64,000 nucleotides of DNA. Origin: Madurella fahalii. Its lineage: Eukaryota; Ascomycota; Sordariomycetes; Sordariales. The stretch covers positions 8,866,001-8,930,000 of the forward strand of contig CM056874.1 of assembly GCA_029876055.1 (NCBI GenBank). Reading direction: 5' to 3'. Below the pieces are notes generated by a model. It was given only the letters and a program-made list of their open reading frames with translations, ran no database searches and was not told the DNA's origin. How positions within the stretch are numbered: the stretch's first letter is position 1; each line of letters starts with the position of its first letter. A program made the translations under genes and the position numbers. Below are positions 1 through 11,361 of this stretch, piece after piece.

Positions 1-1436
1 TGGGATGGGATTGTCAATTTCCATGCTAATAAATCGGGTATAGTACCTACCACCTACATACTTTAACCTAACCTTCATTGAGACATACAGATTCGGCTGT
101 TGGCGCGTCTTGAGTCCCTTCATCCGCGCCTGTTAGCGTACTCTAGGCTCTATGTGACTGCTAGTTGATCAAGTTAATGGTTAGACACTTTAAGATAAGT
201 ACAGCAGTAAGAAGAGCTGGGGATCCTGCACGAACGACCCTGAGATACTCTGCACAACACCCACAGCACTGATCTGGAGGGGACGCTGTGGCCTGCCCCG
301 GCAGCAAAGATGTCTGATTAAGAGGCCTGACCAGAGCCTAGGAACTCCATAACAGTAGGAAGATAGTTCAGTCAAGTGCAACGAAACTGATCAGAAGGGA
401 AGACAGAAGGGGGAGTGTTGTCTTTGTGCTCCTGCGTGTGATCACATGTGCATCTCTTGTTAAACAACATAGCTAATAATAGAACCCCTATGTGTACCTC
501 AAGGCACGTGACCAAGTCTTGGTAATCAGCCTTCTAAGGCTGCGAACCGAAGGAAAACAACGCAGAGAAAAAAAGAAGAAAAGAAGGAAGAAAAGAAACT
601 GCTGGCTAAACCCCGGACCAGTCATTCTACTCCCATAGTAATGGTACTCGGGACATGGAAAGATCCTAGTAGTCCATCTCTCCACCCCGGCATATTGCTG
701 GAAACAATAGTGGTACCGGAGGATCAGACAGTGATGATGAAGCACGGCCCACATCAACACATCAGTACAGAATCCCTGTCGAACTTGACATTGTGCTTTT
801 GCACATTTTCAGTCATGGGCAGCATCTTTCCTAGATAATGGAGAGAGGTTGAGTGAGACCGGTTGACATGATAGTGCACTGATTATTCAACCATATGCGA
901 CGTGTGCGTTGTTTGTTGACACGGATAATTAAGGGGCTAATGGAGACATACGCTAACGAGCTGAGTTACGAAAGTGTCGAAAATCGGGCTCAACATGGTT
1001 TGTCCTACCAGCCAATAAGTGAAACAATGATATGCTTCCGAACGGACTTGCAGGGCCTATACGGTTGATGCAATACATGTGCGAAGGCGGGATGGCGGTT
1101 TTGCGGGGGTTCAACCTCCAAGTCGCGGTGCAGCTCGACCCCTAAACGGAAAGCCATGATGCAACTTGCCCTACCGCTCGCATCGCCGCAACAACTCGTC
1201 GTGAATGACATCGTCGTCCCCGCTTAAGCAGCAGCTGACGGGTCACCGCCATGTCGGCAAAGAACCCGACTCACAAACGTAAATCCTGCTCAAGTCCTTC
1301 CCCATTTCCTTCTCAAAACTTCCGCCAGCACAAAGCGACACATTCCTCTCACCACCAGAAAAAGGCACCATCACCACTGCGACAACCCCTCACATTTTCT
1401 TCTTCTCAATAGAAAACGAAGTAAAACCAAGCAGCC
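1..1436. other. Gene-free stretch upstream of the first gene
   Basis: I see no supportable gene. The open frames on both strands are short, lack recognisable domains and several overlap one another. A purine-rich run lies near 568-598. The last 200 bases are pyrimidine-rich and probably hold the promoter and 5' leader of the gene starting at 1437. Confidence 0.6.
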
Positions 1437-3277
1437 ATGTCGTGGAACACGCCGCATGGCGCGTCCCCGTTTCCGGAGCACCTTCCGGAGTGGAGCGACG
1501 CTTCCTTTCCCGCCGGCGAGGGTCCCGCCTCCGCCCAAATCGCCGTAACTCGCAGCGTCGACGAAGACTATCCCGCGGGCGCGCTGCTTCCGGTACGTTA
1601 TTCGTAGAAGTCTAGCCCCGCGGTCGGGTGGTTTGTACTGACAGCCTACGATGGACGCGTAGACTTTCGGTGCCCCTGCCGGTGGTTTCCTCTCCGCTTC
1701 CTCCGGCCCTCTCTCGTCCGCCGCCCCAGCCATTACCGGTGGTCCGTCTGCGTGGCCAGTCGAGAATTCCCCTTTCCACCAGGACCGCGAGGTATGCAAC
1801 GAACGATGGACATTGAATGAGCGGGAATGATGGGTTGACGGGCCCGGTCGCTGACGGTGAAATGTATTTAGACTCTGCTGTTTGCGTCGCCCGCTCTCCC
1901 TACCCCTCGCCCTGGCTCGTTGGTCTCGGTTGCCGCTCCGCCCGCCCACCCTGCTCCTTCCGTTCATGTCTCGCAGGTACGCAATCGATGGTGAGGCATT
2001 GTCGGGTTTGTGCTAACGCGACGTCTAGGGTCATCTTCTCGGCGCCGGCCCGTCTTGGTCGGTCCCTGTTGCGGCCCCGCCGGTTAGTGCCGGCCTCTCT
2101 GCCCCGGTCATTCTGGTAAGCAACGACGATGAGCCTTTGACGTGATTGTGCTGACCGGTGGCATGTAGGATGAACTTATCGACCCGCGTTTGCGTTTTCC
2201 GGCTGCGGTTCAGTCGGCTGCAGCTCCGCTTGCTCGCTCTTCTCCCTCTGCTCTCTCTGCACCTGCGCCCACAGCCCAGGTAAGTTGTGCAAACATCCTG
2301 CCTGAGACAAACGGATACTATATGGACGGGGGCTGATTGCTTTTACCGACAGAACACTTCTTTCGAAGCTGGCCGCCCGGCTGAAGGCAGTGATGCTACT
2401 AGTTTATCCGGCAACTTCGGTGTTGGATCGGTCGCTGGTCTCGTCGTTAGCCCGGCCGTCAGCCCGGCCGGTGGCTGGCTTGATCCGGTCTCTGGTTCGG
2501 TTGCTGGCCCAACCGCCGGCTTCGTTGGCGCCGCCCCTGCCACCCCGGCCCCAGCCCACATGCCTAACGTACGTCAAAGCACCTGCCCAGAATCCATCCG
2601 TTGCGTCGTGCTGATATTTGGACGCAGGCTGTCCTTCTGACGGACAGACTGGTTCCTGGCCGGCGAAACCGAAAATATGAAGAGTTTTATACGCCCGTGC
2701 CCGACGGTGTGGAAGAGGCTTGTGAGTATTCCCAGCAATCGAGAGTCAGAGACTCTCCCTAGCCGGGGCCTGAGACAATGTGTTGCATCACTGACGGCCC
2801 ATCGAACACCTGTAGACTGGAACAGGGTCTTCTGCAGGGCCCATACGCACATCAGTCGCGTGAACAACGCACAGTTGAAAAACCTCATGAAGAGCGGTGC
2901 AGTGTACCAGCGATCCCTCCGTGTCTTGGTCAAGGACGTGGTGCGCTCCCTCGACAACGCCACGAGCGGCGAGCAGCAAACGAAGAACATGGTGCTGCGC
3001 CAGACTAGTGTCCAGTGAGCAGCTCACTTTGCCCTACCCTTCCCTAGCTTGCCTTGGCTGCATTGGCCCGTCCGTGAAATTTTGCTAACGTGTATACGCC
3101 ATCCCTAGTTTGGATCAGCAGTCGCCGCTTATTGTCTTCTTGCTGTCCCACAACATCATCCTCACCAAGAGTGTCTGGCCGTGGCCGTCGCCGGAGGAGA
3201 ATCCTCGTCAGCATGGAGGCGCCCATCCAGAGCTGGGTTGGCAATGGCTGACCAATGTGGATATTTGTCAGTTCTGA
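1437..3277 (+). CDS. Nine-exon Ala/Pro/Ser-rich protein of unknown function, 421 aa
   Basis: I do not recognise this protein. The gene was assembled from splice signals: exons 1437-1592, 1663-1791, 1872-1976, 2029-2115, 2169-2279, 2353-2568, 2628-2721, 2816-3014 and 3109-3277. All introns are 52-94 bp with GT..AG ends, and the frame stays open through every junction. The first six introns are phase 0. Residues 1-268 are low complexity, rich in Ala, Pro, Ser, Gly and Val, without signal peptide or membrane segment. From about residue 269 the composition becomes that of a folded domain, with a basic patch (PGRRNRKYEEF), a segment EAYWNRVFCRAH, an amphipathic helix-like region and a Trp-rich end (SVWPWPSPEEN). 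A TGA at 3016-3018 would end a 366-residue form if the last intron (donor 3015, gctaac near 3084, acceptor 3108) were retained. No function is proposed. The structure is convincing because nine exons fit one frame. Confidence 0.75.
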
Positions 3278-4991
3278 GCGCTTTGCACGGCTGATCCCGT
3301 CGGTACCAGCTTTTGGTGCTCTGAGTCGTGCCTTCGAGGTTGGCATGCCTCGGACTTGGCTCTGCTCGGATCGGCTGGGTTGGACAAGACCCCATTTTGT
3401 GTGTGTCTGACGCGGGTGTATCGGGGAACTGAGATACCGTACACTAAGGTACACCTAAGGTAGTTCTGTTATGCCTCGAGTTCTCTCTCATCAGCACGAC
3501 TTCGCATCTGCTTCTCTATCTGTTTCTCCATCCCGTGCTCTTTTATTGATCCGCTCCTGCGGCCCGCTGCTGCGGCCCCTCACAGATCTATCATCAGATG
3601 TGCCTTCTACGAGCCCTCATCAGATAGAGTTTCACTGTGCGTGGGCCCATCTTCTGGTCTGCCGATCCCTGTGCGGATCCGCGGCGGTAATTTTGAGAAG
3701 ATTCTGTTGGCGACCATTCTAATTAATGTGCTCAACATCTAAAGCGCCTCTTTTGCGCCGTGGTCGGAACCGTGGCGTACCGGTGACAAGATGTCCGGAG
3801 GCTCAGTGCGGATTTTTGCCCCGGCCCTGTTCAACAAAATATACGTACTTTAGGCACCTAAGATAAGAAAGGAACACACGTGCCATGCACCATCATTCGC
3901 CGCACGGGCCGAGTTCGCGTTGCGTGCCCTGTGGAGATACTCGCCGAAGTCGCTACTGACAACAAGTACTGTACGTGTACCAAGAGATCATCACCATCAA
4001 CGGGACCCAATCAACCTGAGCTCTCGATTGCTTGGCGGCTCTCGCAGAGATCCCGGGTCGGTGTCATCCTTCGAAAATGCCGGCGGTTGCTTCCGTCGCT
4101 ATGATTGCTCGGTTTCTACAGAAAGTAAAGCCACCCCTGGTCGCTCGCCCTTCCCACCTGGCTCACAAAACCGTGCAGTGGGCGCATCCCATTGTTTCGA
4201 AAATCTACGTATAGAATTCAACTCAACAACCCTCGGACGGAGACAACGCCACACTGCACTAGACAGTATGAGGGATGGATATCGGCGACCATGCATGGGA
4301 AACCGAGAATTTCCACGGTTTCGTATTGCAATCCTTTTTCTCTCAATGCGGCTAGGCAGCAAGGATGACTCGGACCATTTGGTCCACTGCACAGGGCGGC
4401 CGGGGGGGATGGAAGCGCCAGCTCACAGCCGCGCGTTCTCGGCTGGTTTTTGTGTTTACGGTTGGTCTGTGCCGCAACCGTGGATTCGGGCCACTTGTGG
4501 CGCTGCCCTGTCTGTTCTCTTAGGGTTGTTGGAAGCGAGCATCGTACGAGTGGCTGGTCGCAAGAAAACCTGGTCAACGCCGTTCCCCCCGACCGGGGAT
4601 GAGCCGCCACCCTGGAACCGGGGAACACAGCCGGCAGCTCGGCCAATCATACGCCTTACCAACTTCTGGGCCAGCCGTTCTGGGGAAAGGAACTGCTGGG
4701 CCAAGTCGCGCTCATCACGTTGCATGATCCTGGCCCAATGGACGTTGGAGACCGGTGAAGACCTTCCCGGTTCAGCAAAGCTCCAGCCCAGCCCGCAAAA
4801 GCCCCATTTTCAAAGTGCTACCTCCCACATTCCAGTCCTGTGGCCATTCTTCATCTTGATGCAACTCCTCCACTACCCCCCCTCGAACCCCCCCCCCTTC
4901 CCCCACTAACACCGTCACTCTGGGGGAAGCAGATGACGGCTGACCAAAACGACGTCGTCGAGGCCCCCGCCATGCCGCTGGAGTCTTCGCT
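3278..4991. other. Gene-free stretch between the nine-exon gene and the rhodopsin-like gene
   Basis: No supportable gene is seen. A long open frame on the plus strand (about 3920-4909) begins at a TTG, has no recognisable domain and the composition of translated noncoding DNA. Short palindrome-like motifs of the CCTAAGGTA type occur at 3453-3462, with a degenerate form near 3852. Confidence 0.5.
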
Positions 4992-6423
4992 ATGAGCACG
5001 ATCCCCAATGGAGAGTCATTGGCCAACGAAGTCATTCTGGCCTGCGCTTTGTCGCCGCCCTTTGCGCTAGTCTTCGTTGCGTTGCGCTTCTATACGGCCC
5101 GGACCATACTCCGGATGGTTCGCTGGGATGATTGTAGGCGCCGGTCCCTTTCGCACCCGCTGCATGCTTGCTGGTTGCTAACACAAAGCCGCAGGGCTCA
5201 TATTGATTGCACTGGTAATTGCGTGCCGCAGCCGCCGCAGCCCAAGAAATTTCAGAGAGTTGGGACTGACCGCCTGTCCTGTCAGCTTCTGTCGATCGGC
5301 TACAGCGCCAGCATCATAGTCCGTACGTCGACCAGAAGCCGAGTGCTGATTCCGCAATACAGACCACGGATGCTGATTGTCTACTGTCCGCAGTTACGCA
5401 ATATGGCTTGGGCTGGCACATGTCGTACCTCATGGCCATAAGAAGGGGACTCAGGACGTTCTTGATCGTGCGTCACCTCGCCCAATAACCCCGTTTCTCT
5501 GCTTCCGGGCGCTGACGATCGTGACATACAACAGATCAGCGCGTTCCCGGTGCCCCTCACCGGCAATCTCGCGACTCTCTTTTCAAAGGCGTCCATTTTG
5601 TTATTCTACCTCCGCTTCTCGACGAGCCGCCGCTTTAACATTGTCGTCTATATCCTCTTGTTCATCATCGTCGTGGCCAACTCGCTCGGAGCCTTGGGCG
5701 TCCTTTTCTACTGCCAGCCTATTTCAGCTTTCTGGGATCCACGGGGCGGGGACGCAACATGCATATCAGGCGACCACTGGTATGCTTGGCTCGCTATACT
5801 CAACTGTGTCACAGACGGCATTCTGCTTGTTCTACCGGCCTGGATTATCTATCCTCTGCGGGTCGGCTACGCGCAAAAAGCTGCCATTGCGGCCATTCTG
5901 GGGACAGGAGGCTTGTAAGTCCTCTCGGATTCCATCTTCATTGTGACGTCTTTTTTTTTTTTTCTTTTCTCGGAGCGCTAACACTCTTGTAGCGTTCTCG
6001 GCGTGAGCATCTTTCGTATGGTCATCATCGCGCAAGGCTGGGGTAACCGTGATTTCACGTATAAGTTTGCCACTAATTACATATGGAGGTACGTCACCTC
6101 TCACCTTAACCCAAATCCTTTTTCTAACAACGGACAGCGTGGTCGAGACCAACGTCGCCATCATCTGTGCGTGCGCGCCGTGTCTTCGCGCTCTGGTTGG
6201 CCGCTACATACCATCTCTGATGCACCTTTCTGCGAGACGCGATCCCATGGGGATTTATACCATCCCAATGTCACACATCGCCCAGAGGCTACCTGAAGGG
6301 TCGTCCTCGTCGGGTAATAAGGAATCGAAGGCATCGACGTGTGTGGCCTCGAGCTGGGTGAGCAACAAGCTCTTTGGGTCGGAAAACTCGTCGTATAATG
6401 GGAGGGATCAACATATGGCATGA
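4992..6423 (+). CDS. Rhodopsin-like (SAT4-type) fungal integral membrane protein, 344 aa
   Basis: This is a seven-transmembrane-type protein of the fungal rhodopsin-like family (Fung_rhodopsin, formerly a DUF), which is widespread and functionally poorly defined in Pezizomycotina. Exons are 4992-5133, 5195-5214, 5286-5322, 5394-5467, 5535-5914, 5993-6088 and 6138-6423; all junctions keep the frame, and one exon is only 20 bp. Visible family features are the conserved DDWLILIAL segment after the first helix, the GLGWHM loop, the LFSKASILLFYLRF helix, a long hydrophobic helix (VVYILLFIIVVANSLGALGVLFYC) followed by a QPISAFWDP-like motif, and a Ser-rich cytoplasmic tail. It acts in a membrane, probably the plasma membrane; ligand and partner cannot be read from sequence. 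Intron 5 carries a T-run (about 5951-5963). Confidence 0.93.
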
Positions 6424-6727
6424 CGGTTTGGAATCGGGAAATCGGAAAATTGGGAGGGAGGGCGCATGGCGTTCACGCGTAAGGGAATGGGACATGGGGG
6501 CGTCAACCACGCCATCTTTTTTGGTGACATCTACGGATAACAAGGCTAACGAGCACTGCCTTTTTTTGTTGTTTCAATGTACATTAGGGAAGAAAGAAGC
6601 TCAATTTTGCCGGCTTTGCGGTAAGACGCAATCGGGCCTCGAGGGCCAAAAAAAAGAAAAACGTTTCTACGATACCTATTCAAAAAAAGTTTTTGGGGCT
6701 TTTTTACCCCGTCGGTGGAGTCCCCTA
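6424..6727. other. Intergenic region between convergent genes
   Basis: This stretch separates the 3' ends of the rhodopsin-like gene and the minus-strand oxygenase gene. It holds A- and T-runs typical of fungal 3' untranslated regions and nothing else I can support. Confidence 0.6.
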
Positions 6728-7690
6728 CTACTCGTAAAACACCAGGCACCGCACCTCGATGCTCTCCCTTCCCTTGGTCCCGGGCGGCGTCTGGGGGTCG
6801 ATGAAGGCTGTGTGCGGCGTCAGCGCCGCAACCCCTTTCTTGCCCTCGGGCTGCCCGTCACCCCAGTTGTCAAAACACTTGATAAACATGGCCTCGTCGG
6901 GCGTCATGTCCTTGACGTAGTAGAACTTGTGCTTGTCGTTGGGCAGCACGCCGTACGTCTCGCCCTTGACCTCGTAGCCCTCTGTGCTCTGCAGGCTGGC
7001 CGGGTCGGGGAGGACCTCCTTGCCGCGGTCGTCATCGTCGTCGTCGCCGTCGTCGCCCTGCCGGACGGGGTACAGCAGGTTGACGGCCACGAGGTCCGTC
7101 GGGTCCGTGGTGCGCCAGTCGACCACGGCCAGCGGGAAGTCGGTGGCCGGGTGGCCGATGGGCCGCCACACGTTGATGAGCTGGTAGCGCGAGGTCCGGA
7201 GCAGCGCCTCGGCCTCGGCCGCGTCCGCCACGTGCCGCCGCACCCGCGCCTCGGCCGCCCGCGGCGTCTGGTCCACGTGCACCTGCTGCACGGGCTGCCG
7301 CGCCGCCGACGCGTCGTGCTTGCGGATCGTGTGGTCGAAAATCACCACCTTCTTCACCCGCTTCCCCCGCGCCGCGTCCTCCAGCTTGGCCCGCAGCAGC
7401 GCCTCCACCTCCGCGTAGTAAGGCCCCCGCACCGCCGCGTCGTCGGTGAAGGCCTTCTCCTGCGCCGGCGCGTGGTACACGGCGAACCCGGCCACGTCGA
7501 TGTCGGTGCCGAAACCGTCCGGTTGGGAGGACGCGCCCGGCCCGAGGAAATCCCGGAGGTTGGTTACGCTGCGCGAGCGGCTGATGCGCGAGTACGAGCT
7601 GAAGTCGACGTCGACTTTCGCCCACGGCGGGGAGGACGGGGAGATGGTGGACGGGTCCAGGTAGCGGAAGGAGCCGGTTGTAGTGCTCAT
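6728..7690 (-). CDS. AsaB/CmcJ-type hydroxylase or desaturase, 320 aa
   Basis: The protein belongs to the fungal AsaB hydroxylase/desaturase family, which is related to the cephamycin methoxylase component CmcJ and is common in secondary-metabolite clusters. The intronless frame of 320 aa matches the usual length. Recognisable blocks are the N-terminal GTDIDVAGFAVYHAPAQEKAF region, the KKVVIFDHTIRK strand, a QVHVDQTP block containing conserved His/Asp, the LINVWRPIGHPATDFPLAVVDW block with another His, and the C-terminal TPHTAFIDPQTPPGT..RESIEVRCLVFY motif. These fit a non-haem Fe(II)-dependent oxygenase core (known for relatives, inferred here). A Gly/Asp-rich acidic insertion (GDDGDDDDDDRGKE) lies near residues 225-240. 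No other biosynthetic enzyme lies beside it, so a cluster role is not supported. The start is the first ATG, preceded by a T-run in the leader. Confidence 0.88.
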   Translation of the reverse strand: MSTTTGSFRYLDPSTISPSSPPWAKVDVDFSSYSRISRSRSVTNLRDFLGPGASSQPDGFGTDIDVAGFAVYHAPAQEKAFTDDAAVRGPYYAEVEALLRAKLEDAARGKRVKKVVIFDHTIRKHDASAARQPVQQVHVDQTPRAAEARVRRHVADAAEAEALLRTSRYQLINVWRPIGHPATDFPLAVVDWRTTDPTDLVAVNLLYPVRQGDDGDDDDDDRGKEVLPDPASLQSTEGYEVKGETYGVLPNDKHKFYYVKDMTPDEAMFIKCFDNWGDGQPEGKKGVAALTPHTAFIDPQTPPGTKGRESIEVRCLVFYE

Positions 7691-8516
7691 TTTTTTTTTT
7701 TTCGGGGGGAGGGAGGGGAGTGGTTAACCCGAATACTATTGCTATGGCACGTGAAATGGTGGTAGAGTTGGGTGGGTTTACTGTAGATGAGATGGCCCGC
7801 AGTGATGTCACTCGCTCGCGGTTTCGGGAAATCCGAGCGTCGCTGCGGGGGAGGGGCTGTTTAAATCTCCGCCAGATCGCGCCATCAGGGCGGGAACGCC
7901 GGGTGTAAGTGTGCCCACATCTCCAGGGCGTGATTAGTAATGGGATTCCGCAATCGATGTGTGACGGGGAATTAAAATTGGCGTTGACCAAAATATGAGG
8001 TAAAATAAATGGCCTGCAACTCGTGTGATGACACCTTTTGGCGGACATGGCTGGCTATGAGGCTGTGAAAGCGCTGCGCCGCTGTCTCATGCTGGGGTAA
8101 GGTGATAAATACGTGTACATACCAAGCTTAGTCGGACAAGGCGTCTTTACAGTCTTTTGTCATTCAGTCTTTTGGACGCGGAATTTTCCGTTCTAGAGAT
8201 GCCCGGACGGGCTTATGCACACAACGCTGATGCTTGCCACCATACATTTAGTGTGTCTAGGGATGCTGACAGGACTTACTCACAGATGTCAACCCACTGG
8301 TGGCACCAAATGGCGTAATTGTCTGTATTCAGTAAGTTACCTTATGTACTGTTTACCACACGGACCCATATGTGTAACCGCTCCATGCACACTCAAGCCA
8401 GTTGACCCAAGAACCTCAAACTCCAATAACATGCTTCGACTCTTCCGGAAACCCAGCACAAAAAATAAACCATCCCGCCCAGCGCCTTAATTTTTTGATG
8501 ATGCAACCACACGCTC
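7691..8516. other. Upstream region of the AsaB-like gene
   Basis: A 12-base T-run directly abuts the ATG of the minus-strand oxygenase gene. TTTAAAT near 7860-7866 (on the minus strand ATTTAAA) is a possible TATA-like element about 170 bp upstream of the start. The remainder up to the end of the next minus-strand gene shows no gene. Confidence 0.4.
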
Positions 8517-10034
8517 TCAACTGTCAAAAATCGGCCCATATGCCGCAATACCTCTCGTCTCCAACCCATACACCAAGCGCTTCGTCATTTTCGGGTTGCT
8601 GATGACGCAAACGGCCTCGGCGCCGAACTCTTTATACAGCCGCAGCACGATGGGCAGCATGTCGACGCGGCCGCTCACGCTGGTGTCGATGACGACGGGC
8701 TCGGCGTCCATCCGCTTGACCAGGTCGATGGTCCTCTGGCCGTACGTCCTGAGCGGCGACTTGGTCTGCCAGACGACGCGCATGCTCGGGCGGCGCTCGT
8801 CCTCGATGAAGGACAGGCACGGGCCGATGCCCGACCCCGTCGTCACCACGACGATGCGCTCGAACATGCGGAACACGTAGCCGAAGCCGTACGTCGGCAC
8901 GCCGCGCTTCCACAGGTGGGTCGGCTGCTCGGCGATGGCGCCCCGCGTCCAGTCACCCGCCCGCGACACGAGGCACGAGAACGTGGTCGCCGGCGAGTCG
9001 AACTTGTCGGTGAAGCTCGCGAAGCTGTGCCAGTCGGCCAGCGGGTGCCGCGCCACCGTGATGCCCTGCCCGAAGCGGACCGTCGTGTGGCTGAAGTGCA
9101 GGCGGACGGCGTGCGGCGAGAGGGGCTCGGGCACGACGGGCACCCGCCGGAGCAGCAGCCACGGGTGGATGGTGGCCAGCGTGAGGATCACGAGGATCCA
9201 GAAGGCCGGGAGGTGGACGAGGAACGACGAGAGCGACGGCTCCGCCGTGCCTAGGAGGAAGAGGAGCACCCAGAAGAGCGCCAGGATGATCCAGTTGGAG
9301 AAGCGGTGCGTCAGCTCGAAGTAGTCGTGCCGCTTGGCGCGGAAGAGCGGGTAAGCGACGATGATGATGGCGAGGAGGAGCGCGAGGACGAGCCAGACCA
9401 GGACGAGGACCGCGATGGTGATGGCCGACGGCCGGAAGTGGTAGGTGTACAGGGCCGCGAAGCCGATGTACCAGACGCACGAGGCTACGCCGGTGCCGCT
9501 GTGCACGCCGCCGAGGTGGAAGATCTTGCATGCCAGCCGGCGGATCCTCATGGGCGCGGACCTCGGAACGGCGCCAAACGTGAGGAAGAGGGCGTTGACG
9601 ACTAGGGGGTGGCGGCAGAGACCGCAGACGGCGAGGTTGACGGCCGAAGCATTGACGAGGTCTAACGGGGCGGCACCCTTGATCATGAGGACGACGAAAG
9701 CGATGGCGTTGCCGATGAAGGCGAGGCTAAAAAGGCGGCGATAGACATTGAGGGCCGTGTATCGGATGAAGCCGAAGCGTTTTTGAGAGTAATCGTCGTA
9801 CTCGGGATTCTGGGCCTCGAGGTCTGATAATGTCGACGAGTACGTGAGCCGCTTCTCGTCGATTGTATATGATGTCGTAGCAGTGGCCCAGGATGACGAG
9901 TACTTGTGGCCCTTTTGGAATACGGTGGATGATGTGTCTGAAACTGCAGCGGCTTCGGCTTCGGCTGCTGTCAAGGCCACTGGCATCTCGACGACCTCCG
10001 TTTTGGGAGGTGGACATTGGTTCTTCTCGTCCAT
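8517..10034 (-). CDS. TmpA-like integral membrane flavoprotein/oxidoreductase, 505 aa
   Basis: The protein resembles the TmpA family of fungal membrane flavoproteins, distantly related to ferric reductases; in Aspergillus nidulans TmpA takes part in a signal for asexual sporulation, and the same architecture occurs fused to NRPS-like adenylation modules. I chose the ATG at 10034 (MDEKNQ...); an in-frame ATG at 10133 would add 33 residues with no conserved look. About 110 polar residues are followed by six hydrophobic segments, including LFSLAFIGNAIAFVVLMI, VLVLVWLVLALLLAIIIVA, WIILALFWVLLFLLG and LPAFWILVILTLATI. A cytosolic region follows with a VVVTTGSGIGPCLSF nucleotide-binding loop and an ISNPKMTKRL end. 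It is intronless. The catalytic substrate is unknown. No adenylation domain adjoins it here. Confidence 0.82.
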   Translation of the reverse strand: MDEKNQCPPPKTEVVEMPVALTAAEAEAAAVSDTSSTVFQKGHKYSSSWATATTSYTIDEKRLTYSSTLSDLEAQNPEYDDYSQKRFGFIRYTALNVYRRLFSLAFIGNAIAFVVLMIKGAAPLDLVNASAVNLAVCGLCRHPLVVNALFLTFGAVPRSAPMRIRRLACKIFHLGGVHSGTGVASCVWYIGFAALYTYHFRPSAITIAVLVLVWLVLALLLAIIIVAYPLFRAKRHDYFELTHRFSNWIILALFWVLLFLLGTAEPSLSSFLVHLPAFWILVILTLATIHPWLLLRRVPVVPEPLSPHAVRLHFSHTTVRFGQGITVARHPLADWHSFASFTDKFDSPATTFSCLVSRAGDWTRGAIAEQPTHLWKRGVPTYGFGYVFRMFERIVVVTTGSGIGPCLSFIEDERRPSMRVVWQTKSPLRTYGQRTIDLVKRMDAEPVVIDTSVSGRVDMLPIVLRLYKEFGAEAVCVISNPKMTKRLVYGLETRGIAAYGPIFDS

Positions 10035-11256
10035 GGTGTGGTTAGGCCGTGCGTAATCAACCTGCGGGAGATGGTGCGTATTGTTGAGTAGATACCACCG
10101 GATGCTCAGGCGGGAGCGTACCACGCCAACCATATATGAACCGGCAGGGCATTGTGGAGTTACTACGCAATCCAGGTTTGCCGAAAGCTATCAAAGGGCT
10201 GACCGGACTATCCCTGAGTTCCAGCCGGCATGGCAGTCGGCCCCTCTGGCCGGTGTTGCCTGCCAGTGACGGAATATCACCGTTAATTCCCCGGAAGGGC
10301 ATCTTAAACCCGGGATCGCCAACTGCAACCTACGCGATGGTCACCGGAGTTTCTGTGCAACGCTGCGATCCGGCTCTCAATCGGACCTGGTTTCTCCGGG
10401 TGCTGAGCATGTAGTAAGGTATTGATCTTGACCCACACCGCCGGGCCGCCTCTTTAACTATTTGCGGAAAGGGTCCGGCGGGCTTGGCAGGAGATGGAAG
10501 GGATCTTGATTTCGACCGGAGTTTCATTCCAAGCGCACAATCCTCTACTCCGGCTAAGGGATGTGGGAATAAATATCGCCGCCTGGACTGCATCCCACAG
10601 AACTCGGGCAATTGTGTCTTCAATCGACCATCGTGATCGGAGATAGGTTCACACGCTGTCTCACCTCAATGGTGTCCAACGCAGAAGCGTGGAATCTATA
10701 CGCCAAAGACCGCCGCTTTTCCCCTTGCCACATAATTCTGTCAATACCTGAACGATGTCACCCCTGGTTGCGGCAGGTTCGTTGCAGGGCACGACAGATT
10801 AATTTATGTTTCAGCAAAAGGACCTTCCACAGCATAACTGCTCTTATTGAACATGGCGGCCAAAAAAGCACGACGCTCCCAGTCGGCATGCGGATCGGGT
10901 TTGGATTGGATCCTGCCTGTTCTGTTCGGAGTACGGACAAACTTTGACAGTCGTGATTATTTTTTTATTTTTTTTTCCTTCTATTTTTCTTGCGCCTCTT
11001 GATTTATTACGCGCCCCACCTTGCCCGCTTCTCGCCTGTCTGCAATGCAAAAGATTTTTATTCAACAGCGGCAAGGGAGGCCTGGTTGCTCTTCGCCTGT
11101 GGAACTTTTGCTGCCCAGAATCCACCACCCCCTTGCCCCCACCACAGCATATTTGGTTGGACCGCATCGGAGCAAAACTCTGCTCGCGATCTGCACCTTC
11201 ACCTTTGCCGAATCAGGAGCCTCCGCCAACAACCTGTCGGAACCACACTCGACTCA
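10035..11256. other. Gene-free stretch
   Basis: This is the promoter side of the TmpA-like gene and the upstream region of tRNA-Glu. I see only short, non-homologous frames. A T-rich run lies near 10955-10995. Confidence 0.5.
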
Positions 11257-11347
11257 TCGGGTATGGTGTAGCGGTAACATCGTTGACTCTCACTTCTCAG
11301 GAGTGACTGCTCTCTCAACAGCCCCGGGTTCGACTCCCGGTATCCGA
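11257..11347 (+). tRNA. tRNA-Glu (anticodon CTC) with a 21-nt intron
   Basis: The cloverleaf can be drawn from sequence. The acceptor stem is TCGGGTA paired with TATCCGA at 11341-11347; the D stem is GTGT/ACAT; the anticodon stem is GTTGA/TCAAC; the T arm is CCGGG-TTCGACT-CCCGG. The anticodon CTC is at 11289-11291. An intron of about 21 nt (11293-11313) follows base 37, the canonical eukaryotic tRNA intron position. Anticodon CTC decodes GAG. A short T-run follows near 11353-11360, suitable for RNA polymerase III termination. Confidence 0.95.
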
Positions 11348-11352
11348 GTCTC

Positions 11353-11361
11353 AATATTTTT
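11353..11361 (+). terminator. Likely Pol III terminator of tRNA-Glu
   Basis: A run of T residues starting a few bases after the mature tRNA 3' end is the expected RNA polymerase III stop signal. Confidence 0.6.

Noticed and set aside
3920..4909. Long plus-strand open frame of 329 codons
   Set aside because: It starts at TTG, has no domain or signal, composition is irregular (Arg/Pro/Ser with random aromatic residues) and the region has ordinary intergenic character.
6374..7765. 463-codon plus-strand frame opposite the AsaB-like gene
   Set aside because: Antisense shadow: Val/Arg/Gly-rich translation of the opposite strand of a recognised gene.
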